NCBI GenBank assembly: GCA_947500435.1
Contig: CANMRV010000001.1
Span: 372,001 to 436,000, forward strand
DNA length: 64,000 bases
From: an uncultured Flavobacteriaceae bacterium
Lineage (GTDB): Bacteria > Bacteroidota > Bacteroidia > Flavobacteriales > Flavobacteriaceae
Direction of reading: 5' to 3'
Positions within the stretch are counted from its first letter, which is position 1; every line of letters begins with the position of its first letter. The notes below the pieces were generated by a model. It saw only the letters and a program-made list of their open reading frames with translations, made no database searches and was not told the DNA's origin. Position numbers and translations under genes: made by a program. This document shows positions 17,774 through 27,387 of this stretch, in pieces.

Positions 17774-20700
17774 ATGAAGAGAATAGTAATTGCATTCATA
17801 GGAATTACATGCCTGCTAGCCTGCAAATCCAAAACAGAAAAAGACACCGCCTCGGTTTCGGGGAAAGTATCGAATTTCAAGATTGAAAAAGCTGAGGATT
17901 TCATCAAAGTTTTTCGACAAGATGAAACATTGCCTTTGGTTACCCAAAATGTAAAGTCTGACTTTCGCCCTTTTATCCACCCTATTATCGCCCCTGATAG
18001 CAAAGTGGAATTGACGCAATACAGCCCTGGTCATCACCCGCATCAAACAGGATTGTACTGGGGTTTTACTAGGGTAAATGGCACTGGAGCTGATTCAACG
18101 GAGCTAAAGAAGTGGTTTTATGATAAAAACAAACCAGAAGATATTCAGAAGAAAATAGGACGTGATTTTTTTCATAACCCAGGGTCAGAGTATTGGCAAA
18201 AGGTCTCAACCCAAGTTCTAATTGCAGAGGGAGCCGAAGTGAAATGGCAATCTGTCTATAATATGCTGGATCCTGACAAAACACCTATTTTAAAAGAAAC
18301 GCAGATTTGGACTTTTAAAGAAAAGGAAGGAAAATATCTATTGAGTTTAGAATGGCAGGGCGAGGCTCTAACGGAAATTAAAATCAATGAATTTGATTAC
18401 GGCGGACTATTTCTGCGCATGCCCTGGAAAGAGGGCATTGAAGGAGAAGTTGAGAATGCTGCCCGTCAACGAAATGAAAAGGCCGAAGGTAAAAGAGCAA
18501 TGTGGGTAGATGCGGGGATGGAAATAGAAGGCCTAGATGAATGGGGTCACATTGCAATTTTTGACCATCCGGACAATGATAATTTTCCGCAAACTTGGCG
18601 TGTTGATGGTCAATTAGGCATAGGTCCCGTTGGGGCCAGAATGGGAGATTGGCATATCAAGAAAGGAGAAATAAAGACAATCCAGCACCAAATAGTAGCC
18701 TATTCTGGTAAATTGAATCCAGTTGAGATGAATGATTTATGGGGCGATTATGCCGGAGACGATGGACTCTATAAAATTGCTTCCCTTTGGAACATTGCAA
18801 GACAAGAGGGTAGAGATGCTAAGCTTTTGAGTCCTCAAGAGGCAGTCGATGCCATGACCATTAAAGAAGGTTACAAGGTCAATGCCTATGCCTCTGAGCC
18901 AATGATTACGCAACCCATGGCTTTTTGTTGGGATGATCGTGGCCGTATGTGGATAGCAGAAAACAGGGATTATGAAAATCGTCAAGAAGGATTTTCGAAT
19001 TCAGGTGACAGTCGCATTTTGATTTTAGAAGATACTGATCATGACGGAATAGTCGATAGTAGAAAGGTTTTTTTAGAGGGAATTCCTTTTCCATCAGCAA
19101 TTGCGATTGGTCACGATGGCTTGTTTCTTGGAGCACCGCCTAACCTACTTTTCGTTCCGGATAAAGATGGTGATGATAAAGCAGATGTGGATGATATTGA
19201 TGTTTTGTTAACCGGATGGGGAATGCGCGATCGTCATGAAACTATCAATAGTTTTCACTGGGGACCAGATGGATGGCTCTATGGATTAGAAGGTTTTGCA
19301 ACACCTTCCGTAATTAGGAAACCAAAGGGAAAAGGCAAAATTTACAAACATCGGGAAGCTTTCCCGGAAGATTTGCTAGATGCTGAGGGAGTGGATATTA
19401 ATGGTGGTGTCTGGCGCTATCATCCTATTAAAAAACGCTTTGAAGTTGTTGCACACGGCTTTAGTAATCCATGGGGAATCGACTATGATGCCAAAGGGCA
19501 AATGCTGATTTCGGCATGCGTGATTCCACATTTATTCCATATCATTCCTGGGGGAATTTACCACCGTCAAGGAGGGCAACACTACAATCCTTATATCTAT
19601 GAAGATATTCAGACCATTGTTGACCATCGGCATCGGTCGGCACATGGTGGTGCGAGAATTTACCAGTCTGACGCTTTTCCCGCAGATCAGCAGGGAAAGA
19701 TTTTCATGGCCAATATTCATGAGCACGCTGTTTTGTCGGATGTCTTACATAAAAACGGTTCTGGTTTTAGTGCAAGTCATGGCGAAGATTTTATGATGGC
19801 CAACAATGCACAATGGATTGGATTTAGCATGGAGGTAGGTCCTGAAGGCGGACTTTATGTACTAGACTGGCACGATGCCGATATCTGTGGAAATGATGTG
19901 GTCAATAAAGATACAGGCAGGGTCTTCCGCATTATGCCTGAAAAGTCCTTGGCAGAAAATTGGCCTGGACGATATGATGACCTAACCAAAAAGAGTGATA
20001 CTGAACTCGTTGAATTGCAATTGAGTAAAAGCAATTGGCATGCGCAAAGAGCGAGGGTTATTTTACAAAACAGAGCCCACAAAGGAGATTTGGAAGCCAC
20101 CGCGGTTTCAAAAGCGAGAGCATTATTAAAAGATAACACGAATGAGGACCTCAGACTTCGTGCCCTGTGGACGCTGCATGTTACCAACAATTTATCTTCG
20201 GATGAGTTGATCCAACTTACAAATGATAAGCAGGAGTATATCAGGGGATGGGCTATACAATTTATGGTTGAAGACGGTTATCCGTCCAAAAAAGGAATTG
20301 ATGCGATGACCATGTTAGCGAAAAACGAGTCGTCGGCTGTCGTTCGACTTTACTTGGCCTCAGCCTTGCAGCGTATCGGTGAAGAGGATCGTTGGGCTAT
20401 TGCTACTTCGTTGGTGAAGCATAAAGAAGATATCGACGATCCAAATATTCCGTTCATGCTTTGGTTCGGAATTGAACCTTCGGTTGCGAAAGATCCTGCA
20501 AAGGCATTGGAATTAGCTAGTAAAAGTCAAATTCCTTCCATCACAGAAAAGATCGGTCGCAGACTTGTAGATGGAGAAAAGTTGGAACAATTGGTTGCCG
20601 GAGTAGCAAAAAAATCCAAAGAACAAATACATCTTTTGAATGGAATGTTGTCTGGCTTAGAAAGTAGAGCTGATTTGAAAGAACCCTCAAATTGGTCAAT

Positions 20701-21685
20701 GACCTATAAGAAATTGCAAGCGGATTCAAATTTAATTGCAGTTTCTGATGAAATAGCCCAACGGTTTGGAAGTGTAGAAGCAGCCATAAAAATGATGGCT
20801 ATTGTTAATGACCCAAATGCGAAGGTGGAGCAACAGCAAAATGCCATCAAAAATCTAGCAGTGCAACAGCGGGAAGAATTGGAAACTATTTTGCCCAAAT
20901 TGCTCCAGAATCCAAAATTACGATTAGATGCCATTAGAGCGATTGCCGCCTTTAACAATGAAGATTTAGGGAAACTTGTATTAAAAGAATATCCAAACTA
21001 CTCAATTTTAGAAAAGCAAGAGGTTATTCAAACCTTGGCTTCGAGACCCGTTTATGGTTGGCCTTTGGCACTTGCTATAAAAGATGGATCCATGCCTAAA
21101 AAGGACGTTCCGGCCTATGTGGCATTGCAATTGAAAAGAGTAGTCGGCAATGGTTTTGTCGAGATATGGGGGCCGATAGATGAGATTTCAGGCGATAAAC
21201 AGGGGCAGTTCAGTAAATACCAAAGATTATTGAGTGATGCGGCAATTTCAAAAGCGAATCTTTCCGAAGGTGAACTCATATATCAACGTACATGTGCTGC
21301 CTGTCACATGATGCACGGCGAGGGGGGTGTCATTGGACCTGATTTGACAGGCTCCAACAGAACCAATACGGCTTATCTGTTGAGTAATATTTTAGACCCC
21401 AACGGAGACATTCAAGATGATTACAAAACCGTTGTTATTACCACCAATGATGGAAGAACGTATAGTGGGAATATCATTTCTGAAAACGATAGAAATGTAA
21501 CCTTGAGAGTTGTTGGTCAGGACCCGATTTCCATAAGTACTTCAAAAATTCAAAATCGAGAAGTAACAACAAAATCAATGATGCCCGATGGACTTTTGAA
21601 CAATCTGACGGATGAAGAGGTCATAAATTTGATTGCATATTTAAAAGCATTAAATCCTACTGATAAATTGACCGTGTCGCGTTAA
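17774..21685 (+). CDS. DUF6807 (PmoA-like) / PVC-type dehydrogenase / HEAT / cytochrome c fusion lipoprotein
   Basis: The 1303-residue product has a lipoprotein signal (lipid Cys 17). Domains in order: DUF6807, formerly PmoA family (about 35-325; SPGHHPHQTGLYWGFTRVNG); a PVC-type membrane-bound dehydrogenase beta-propeller (about 365-725; GYKVNAYASEP, DDRGRMWIAE, DTDHDGIVDS, DKDGDDKADVDD); HEAT-like repeats (about 735-1100); and a C-terminal c-type heme domain with CAACH (C1174, C1177, H1178) and a likely Met ligand near 1269 in SMMPDG. Such propellers are presumed to oxidise sugars or polyols and pass electrons to the heme in the periplasm. The exact substrate is unknown. It is first gene of a rightward run to 32040. 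Confidence 0.9.
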   Translation: MKRIVIAFIGITCLLACKSKTEKDTASVSGKVSNFKIEKAEDFIKVFRQDETLPLVTQNVKSDFRPFIHPIIAPDSKVELTQYSPGHHPHQTGLYWGFTRVNGTGADSTELKKWFYDKNKPEDIQKKIGRDFFHNPGSEYWQKVSTQVLIAEGAEVKWQSVYNMLDPDKTPILKETQIWTFKEKEGKYLLSLEWQGEALTEIKINEFDYGGLFLRMPWKEGIEGEVENAARQRNEKAEGKRAMWVDAGMEIEGLDEWGHIAIFDHPDNDNFPQTWRVDGQLGIGPVGARMGDWHIKKGEIKTIQHQIVAYSGKLNPVEMNDLWGDYAGDDGLYKIASLWNIARQEGRDAKLLSPQEAVDAMTIKEGYKVNAYASEPMITQPMAFCWDDRGRMWIAENRDYENRQEGFSNSGDSRILILEDTDHDGIVDSRKVFLEGIPFPSAIAIGHDGLFLGAPPNLLFVPDKDGDDKADVDDIDVLLTGWGMRDRHETINSFHWGPDGWLYGLEGFATPSVIRKPKGKGKIYKHREAFPEDLLDAEGVDINGGVWRYHPIKKRFEVVAHGFSNPWGIDYDAKGQMLISACVIPHLFHIIPGGIYHRQGGQHYNPYIYEDIQTIVDHRHRSAHGGARIYQSDAFPADQQGKIFMANIHEHAVLSDVLHKNGSGFSASHGEDFMMANNAQWIGFSMEVGPEGGLYVLDWHDADICGNDVVNKDTGRVFRIMPEKSLAENWPGRYDDLTKKSDTELVELQLSKSNWHAQRARVILQNRAHKGDLEATAVSKARALLKDNTNEDLRLRALWTLHVTNNLSSDELIQLTNDKQEYIRGWAIQFMVEDGYPSKKGIDAMTMLAKNESSAVVRLYLASALQRIGEEDRWAIATSLVKHKEDIDDPNIPFMLWFGIEPSVAKDPAKALELASKSQIPSITEKIGRRLVDGEKLEQLVAGVAKKSKEQIHLLNGMLSGLESRADLKEPSNWSMTYKKLQADSNLIAVSDEIAQRFGSVEAAIKMMAIVNDPNAKVEQQQNAIKNLAVQQREELETILPKLLQNPKLRLDAIRAIAAFNNEDLGKLVLKEYPNYSILEKQEVIQTLASRPVYGWPLALAIKDGSMPKKDVPAYVALQLKRVVGNGFVEIWGPIDEISGDKQGQFSKYQRLLSDAAISKANLSEGELIYQRTCAACHMMHGEGGVIGPDLTGSNRTNTAYLLSNILDPNGDIQDDYKTVVITTNDGRTYSGNIISENDRNVTLRVVGQDPISISTSKIQNREVTTKSMMPDGLLNNLTDEEVINLIAYLKALNPTDKLTVSR

Positions 21686-21787
21686 TTCTCATTTAATCAA
21701 TATTTTAAGGGATAGGTGCAAAATTCATTCCCAAGTTTTTGGTATTACTATTTTCAGTAATATTGAGAGAAGAAACTATTTGATATT

Positions 21788-24700
21788 ATGAAATTCACCA
21801 ACCCATTCATCCGCTTTAGCCTATTATTTTTTTTGGTTATTGGTTGTAAGACCAACGAAAAGGCAGAAAAAATAGACGATGCTCCTCGCAGAATTGAACT
21901 CCTTTTTCTCGGACACGAATTAGAGCATCATAATTCGGGGGCCTATTTTCCAATTTTGGCTACCGCTTTGACAAAAGACGGCATCAACATTACCTATTCT
22001 GAAAATGTAGACGACCTAAATCCAGCAAATCTAAGCTTATATGATGGTTTGATTGTGTATGCGAATCATGAGAATATCAAGCCTGCACAAGAAAAAGCGC
22101 TCTTAGATTTTGTATCCGAAGGAAACGCATTTATACCCATACATTCTGCTAGTTTCTGTTTCAAGAATTCTCCAGAATATATTGATTTGGTTGGCGCTCA
22201 GTTTATGGAACATGATACTTTGACATTTGCCGCTTCGATAACGAACAAAGAGCACCCTATAATGAAAGAGGTCTCTGAATTTGAAGCTTGGGATGAGACC
22301 TATGTTCACGATAAAATAGCGGATGACATCACTGTTTTAATGGAACGAGTTGACGGAGATCATCGCGAACCTTGGACATGGGTCAAAGAATATGGTAAGG
22401 GAAAAGTTTTCTACACCGCTTCAGGGCATGATGAACGCGTTTGGAATCATCCTGGTTTTCAAAAATTGATTAGAGAAGGTATTCTTTGGGCAGTCAATGA
22501 GAATGTGAAAAAAAACTGGGAAGCGTTTTCAAAGGATATTCCAGCTTTGGCTTATGAAGAACGAACAGGAATTCCGAACTACGAAAAAAGAGACCCAGCC
22601 CCCAAATATCAATTGCCTTTAGCTCCTGAAGAATCTGAAAAGCTAACTCAGGTCCCTCCAGGTTTTGATTTACAGCTTTTCGCCTCAGAGCCAGATATTA
22701 TTAACCCAATCGCAATGAATTGGGATGAAAAAGGTCGCTTGTGGGTTATTGAAACTGTTGATTATCCAAATACAGTTCGCAAAGAACAAGGCATTGGTGA
22801 TGATAGCGTCAAAATCTTAGAGGATACCGATAGTGATGGAAAAGCAGATAAGGTTACGGTGTTTGCGGACAAATTGAATATTCCTACCAGTTTTTTTTTT
22901 TATGATGGTGGAATTGTAGTTTCACAAGCGCCGCACTTTCTATTTTTAAAAGATACCGATGGTGATGATAAGGCCGATATTCGCGAAACTATGATTGATG
23001 GATGGGGTGTTTCAGACACTCATGCAGGGCCTTCAAACCTTCAAAATGGAATTGACAATAATATCTATGGCGTTGTCGGCTATTCTGGGTTTGAGGGAAA
23101 TATTTATGATGAAACATTCGATTTTAGTCAGAATATGTATCGCTTTAATCCGAAGAAAAAGTATTTCGAGGTATTAACCAATACTAGCAATAATACCTGG
23201 GGTTTGGGGATTACTGAAGACAATTCGCTTTTTGCTTCTACAGCGAATAATACACATAGTGTCTTTCTGGGTATTCCGAATGCAGCGATGGAAGGAATTC
23301 AGGGAATTCCCGCCCAAGGGAGTTTAAAAATAGATGGGCATTATGATATGCTATCCATAACACCAAATTACAGGCAAGTAGATGTTTTTGGAGGCTTTAC
23401 AGCCGCAGCTGGGCATCATTTTTATACAGCGCGCAATTATCCTGAATGGTATTGGAACAGAGTAGCTTTTGTTTGTGAGCCGACTGGTGGATTGGTCCAT
23501 ATTGCCAAAATTGAAAAGGACGGTGCCGGATATGTTGAAAAGGATGGCGGAAACCTTTTTGCTAGTTCAGACGAATGGGTATCACCAGTGGAGGCAAAGG
23601 TTGGGCCGGATGGGAATGTTTGGGTCGCCGATTGGTACAATTTTATCGTACAGCACAATCCGACCCCACGTTTGGACAGAGGTGGTTTTGATGGCGAAAA
23701 CGGAGAAGGAAACGCTTATATTAATCCACTTCGAGATAAATCTAGAGGGCGCATTTGGAGGGTAATCCCAAAGACAACTTTGGCTGAAGATGCAATAGTA
23801 TTGGATAAGGAAAAACCTGAAGAATTAGTACAGGCTTTGTCTCATGATAATATGTTCTGGAGAATGACTGCGCAACGTTTGCTAATAGAACGTGGAGATA
23901 CTGATGTTTTATCGGCATTATACAAATTGGTTAATGATTCTAAAGTAGATGCCATGGGATTAAATCCGGGAGCTTTACATGCTTTATGGACAATTGATGG
24001 ATTAAATGCGTTGGGTCTTGATACCGAAGGAATTGATGTGGTGACAGCTGCTCTTCTTCATCCTTCGGCTGCTGTTCGAAAGGCAGCAATTCAAATACTT
24101 CCGAAGAATAGAACAACGGATAATTATTTGAACAAAGCAAAGATTTTAAACGATAAAGATGCATCTGTTCGGTTGGCTGCGCTACTCTATTATACTGAAA
24201 GACCAGCTTCTGAGACTATTGGTGCAAGACTATATTCAATAAGCAAGCAGGAGTCAATTATAGCTGATAAATGGCTTTCTAAAGCAGTATATGCTGCAGC
24301 GAGCAGACATGGGCTTGGTTTTATGAAAAAATATCTTGAAGAAAACCCTGATATAAAAGTGGATGCTGAACCTAAGGCAAAAAGACAAGCACCGGATTAT
24401 GATGATTCCAACTGGAAAACGATGGAATTGCCGCAGTACATCGAGGAAGCTGGACTTGAAATTGACGGTGTCATTTGGTTCAGACGAAATTTCAATTTTA
24501 ATACTTCTTCGTCCACCTTTGTTTCTTTGGGGCCGATAGATGATTCCGATATTGTCTACATCAATGGCGTACAAGTGGGACTTACCGAAAACGAATACGC
24601 AAAGAACCGCTATTATGATATTCCGGTTACTATTCTTAACAAAGGAAAAAATATCATTGCGGTGCGCGTGGAAGATACTGGTAGTGGTGGTGGTATTTAT

Positions 24701-25273
24701 GGCGAACCTAACCAAATGTATGTAAGGTCGGGTAAGACAACTGTTTCCTTAGCTGGGGGCTGGAGATATGAAGTAGAAACCGATTTTGCAGAAAGTGCCA
24801 ATAATGCATTTGGAGGCACTTCAATTGCGGCCGTTTTTGCCAAGAATTATGAAAAAGCAACAGTGGATGAATCAATCATGAGTGCTACTAACAAGGGAAG
24901 AGTCATCACTATGAAGACGATTCAAAATGAAATGAAGTATGACCTTAGTGAGTTTGTTGTCAAGGCCGGTGAGACGGTTACCCTAGTTTTTGAAAACAAT
25001 GATTTTATGCAACATAATCTCCTGATTTTGGCCGAAGGAAGCTTAGAAAAAGTTGGAAAGGCCGCTGATAAATTAGCACAAGACCCCAATGCCGAGGAGA
25101 GCAGTTATATTCCAAAAATTCCAGAAGTCTTACAAGCAACCAAACTGGTGAATCCGAATGAGAAAGTTACGCTGACATTTACGGCCCCTAAAGAACCAGG
25201 AGAATATCCGTATGTCTGTACTTTTCCAGGACATTGGCGTATCATGCAAGGAATAATGAAGGTGGTAAAATGA
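21788..25273 (+). CDS. ThuA / PVC-type dehydrogenase / HEAT / jelly-roll / azurin-like fusion lipoprotein
   Basis: The 1161-residue product has a lipoprotein signal (lipid Cys 20). Domains: ThuA-like (about 35-245; LFLGHELEHHNSGAYFPIL, IPIHSASFCF); dehydrogenase propeller (about 290-660; GFDLQLFASEPDI, DTDSDGKADKVTVF, DTDGDDKADIRE); HEAT-like repeats (about 670-840); a galactose-binding-like jelly roll (about 870-1005); and a C-terminal azurin-like copper domain (about 1037-1161). The copper ligands are H1076 (in QHN), C1144, H1149 and M1153, with the C-x4-H-x3-M spacing of azurin. The copper domain takes the place of the cytochrome c found in the paralogues, so it is the likely electron acceptor. 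The isomerase gene starts 7 bp downstream, so the two are probably co-transcribed. Confidence 0.9.
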   Translation: MKFTNPFIRFSLLFFLVIGCKTNEKAEKIDDAPRRIELLFLGHELEHHNSGAYFPILATALTKDGINITYSENVDDLNPANLSLYDGLIVYANHENIKPAQEKALLDFVSEGNAFIPIHSASFCFKNSPEYIDLVGAQFMEHDTLTFAASITNKEHPIMKEVSEFEAWDETYVHDKIADDITVLMERVDGDHREPWTWVKEYGKGKVFYTASGHDERVWNHPGFQKLIREGILWAVNENVKKNWEAFSKDIPALAYEERTGIPNYEKRDPAPKYQLPLAPEESEKLTQVPPGFDLQLFASEPDIINPIAMNWDEKGRLWVIETVDYPNTVRKEQGIGDDSVKILEDTDSDGKADKVTVFADKLNIPTSFFFYDGGIVVSQAPHFLFLKDTDGDDKADIRETMIDGWGVSDTHAGPSNLQNGIDNNIYGVVGYSGFEGNIYDETFDFSQNMYRFNPKKKYFEVLTNTSNNTWGLGITEDNSLFASTANNTHSVFLGIPNAAMEGIQGIPAQGSLKIDGHYDMLSITPNYRQVDVFGGFTAAAGHHFYTARNYPEWYWNRVAFVCEPTGGLVHIAKIEKDGAGYVEKDGGNLFASSDEWVSPVEAKVGPDGNVWVADWYNFIVQHNPTPRLDRGGFDGENGEGNAYINPLRDKSRGRIWRVIPKTTLAEDAIVLDKEKPEELVQALSHDNMFWRMTAQRLLIERGDTDVLSALYKLVNDSKVDAMGLNPGALHALWTIDGLNALGLDTEGIDVVTAALLHPSAAVRKAAIQILPKNRTTDNYLNKAKILNDKDASVRLAALLYYTERPASETIGARLYSISKQESIIADKWLSKAVYAAASRHGLGFMKKYLEENPDIKVDAEPKAKRQAPDYDDSNWKTMELPQYIEEAGLEIDGVIWFRRNFNFNTSSSTFVSLGPIDDSDIVYINGVQVGLTENEYAKNRYYDIPVTILNKGKNIIAVRVEDTGSGGGIYGEPNQMYVRSGKTTVSLAGGWRYEVETDFAESANNAFGGTSIAAVFAKNYEKATVDESIMSATNKGRVITMKTIQNEMKYDLSEFVVKAGETVTLVFENNDFMQHNLLILAEGSLEKVGKAADKLAQDPNAEESSYIPKIPEVLQATKLVNPNEKVTLTFTAPKEPGEYPYVCTFPGHWRIMQGIMKVVK

Positions 25274-25280
25274 GCAATAT

Positions 25281-26141
25281 ATGGCGGTAGAGTTACAATA
25301 TGGAGTAAGCACTTGGCTTTGGCAATCGCCTTTTAGCACAGCTTCAATTTCGCTTTTTCCTAAAATCAAATCCATGGGTTTTGATGTAGTGGAAATTCCT
25401 GTTGAAGACCCTGATTTGTTTGATGTCAAAACTGTTAAACAGGCATTGTATGACAATGGATTAATACCAACCGTTTGCGGTGTTTTCGGCCCAACAAAAG
25501 ATTTTACTTCGGATGATGTTTCTTTACATGAAAACTGTTTTCGTTATATTGAAAAATGCTTCGAAATAGGGTCATACCTTGAAATTGATTTTTTGGCCGG
25601 ACCAATGTATTCGGCTGTGGGTAAAGCGCGGATGGTTTCCGAAGAACAGCGAAAATTAGAATGGGAACTAGCAGTTACCAACTTAAGTAAAGCTTGTTTA
25701 ATGGCATCAAAACATGGGCAGCAAATTGCCTTGGAACCTTTGAATCGTTTTGAATCCGATTTGGTGAATACTGCCAAGGATGTCATGCGACTTGTAACCG
25801 ATATCAATCACGAAAGCGCGAAGGTTCTATTGGATGGTTTTCATATGACCATCGAAGAACAGAACATACGTGAGGCGATTAATACTGTTGGCGATAAATT
25901 AATTCATGTTCAGGTCTCCGAAAACCATAGGGGCATTCCAGGAACCGGACTAACACCTTGGAACGATTTTAAACACGGATTAGAAGACATCAATTATAAA
26001 GGATCAATGGTCATAGAAAGCTTTACACCTGAAATAAAAGAGCTAGCTGGTGCAGTCTGTATCTGGAAGCATCTTGCGGATAATCAGGATGATTTCGCTT
26101 CGGAGGGATTAAAATTTTTAAAGAAAACATTCAACACATAA
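25281..26141 (+). CDS. Sugar phosphate isomerase/epimerase-like TIM barrel
   Basis: The 286-residue product has the fold and length of D-tagatose/D-psicose 3-epimerase-like proteins. Likely metal ligands are E152 (ALEPLNRFE), D185 and H188 (LLDGFHM) and E246 (VIESF), with HVQVSENHRGIPG in between. There is no signal peptide, so it is cytoplasmic. It probably isomerises a keto-sugar made by the neighbouring oxidoreductases; the substrate is unknown. It starts 7 bp after the ThuA-dehydrogenase fusion and is followed within 10 bp by a Gfo/Idh gene. A paralogue lies at 33215. Confidence 0.9.
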   Translation: MAVELQYGVSTWLWQSPFSTASISLFPKIKSMGFDVVEIPVEDPDLFDVKTVKQALYDNGLIPTVCGVFGPTKDFTSDDVSLHENCFRYIEKCFEIGSYLEIDFLAGPMYSAVGKARMVSEEQRKLEWELAVTNLSKACLMASKHGQQIALEPLNRFESDLVNTAKDVMRLVTDINHESAKVLLDGFHMTIEEQNIREAINTVGDKLIHVQVSENHRGIPGTGLTPWNDFKHGLEDINYKGSMVIESFTPEIKELAGAVCIWKHLADNQDDFASEGLKFLKKTFNT

Positions 26142-26151
26142 AATAGTAGAA

Positions 26152-27285
26152 ATGAGCGACCAAAAAATAAAGATTGCCATCGTGGGCCTCGGTTTCGGGG
26201 CAGAGTTTATACCTATATACTTAAAGCATCCTAATGCCGAAATGTATGCCATTTGCCAGCGGAATAAATCTAAAATGGACGAAATTGGTGATGCCTATGG
26301 AATAGAAAAAAGATATACCGACTATAGTGAATTGCTAAAAGACCCTAACATTGATGCAGTTCATATCAATACTCCGATTCCCAATCATGCAGAACAATCA
26401 ATTGCCGCCCTGAAGGCAGGAAAACATGTTGCCTGTACGGTTCCTATGGCAACCACAGTGGAGGAATGCCGACAAATTGTGGAATTGGTAAAGGAAACCG
26501 GCTTGACCTATATGATGATGGAAACCGTAGTCTATGCACGCGAGTTTTTATATATGAAAGAACTATATGAAAATGGCGAACTGGGAAAAATTCAATTTCT
26601 AAAAGCGAGCCACCAACAAGATATGGATGGTTGGCCAAATTACTGGCCTGGACTTCCTCCTATGCATTACGCAACGCATTGCGTGGGGCCTATTTTAGCC
26701 CTTACTAGGGATGAAGCGGAATATGTTTCCTGCTTTGGTTCGGGAACAATTCGAGAAGAACTGATAAAAGAATATGATTCGCCGTATGCGGTGGAAACGG
26801 CACATATTAAGTTCCGTAACTCCGATTTAAGTGCGCAGGTCTATCGCTCGCTATTTGATGTTGCCCGTCAATACCGAGAAAGTTTTGAAGTATATGGATC
26901 CAAGAAATCGGTAGAATGGCCATTGATAGAGGGTAAACCTTTGGTCGTGCATACGGCCAAAAAACCTGAGCCAGAAATTCCCGAAGAAGTGGAAAGTCCG
27001 GATTTTGCAAAGTTGTTGCCCGAGGAAATTCAACCCTTTACAACACACGGGGTCTATGATACCGATGACAATACACACCTTTCATTTACGCAAGGCGCGG
27101 GACATGGTGGATCGCATCCACACTTGGTGCATGAATTTTTGATGGCACTGGTAGATAACCATCAGGCATATCCGAATGCGGTACAATCTGCAAATATCAC
27201 TTGTGTTGGTATTTTGGCCCACGATTCGGCCATGAAAGGAGGAGAAATCATAAGATTGCCAGAGTTTACTTTAAAGCAGAATTAG
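26152..27285 (+). CDS. Gfo/Idh/MocA family oxidoreductase lacking the canonical EKP motif
   Basis: The 377-residue product has an N-terminal Rossmann fold (VGLGFGAEFIPIYL) and a C-terminal Gfo/Idh domain with MHYATHCVGP, carrying the usual active-site histidine. At the conserved EKP position it reads T96-V97-P98 (HVACTVPMATTVEEC), so the catalytic/cofactor-contacting Lys is absent. The two other Gfo/Idh proteins in the window keep EKP. It may bind NAD and act differently, or use another residue. It is cytoplasmic and probably in an operon with the isomerase 10 bp upstream. Confidence 0.9.
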   Translation: MSDQKIKIAIVGLGFGAEFIPIYLKHPNAEMYAICQRNKSKMDEIGDAYGIEKRYTDYSELLKDPNIDAVHINTPIPNHAEQSIAALKAGKHVACTVPMATTVEECRQIVELVKETGLTYMMMETVVYAREFLYMKELYENGELGKIQFLKASHQQDMDGWPNYWPGLPPMHYATHCVGPILALTRDEAEYVSCFGSGTIREELIKEYDSPYAVETAHIKFRNSDLSAQVYRSLFDVARQYRESFEVYGSKKSVEWPLIEGKPLVVHTAKKPEPEIPEEVESPDFAKLLPEEIQPFTTHGVYDTDDNTHLSFTQGAGHGGSHPHLVHEFLMALVDNHQAYPNAVQSANITCVGILAHDSAMKGGEIIRLPEFTLKQN

Positions 27286-27387
27286 AATAGTGATATAAAA
27301 GTTAAACGACATCAATAGTATTCAAAAAGAAGAAATGAATTTATCGTTTTATAAAATTGTCCTTAAATTCATATAAACCTTAACCCA

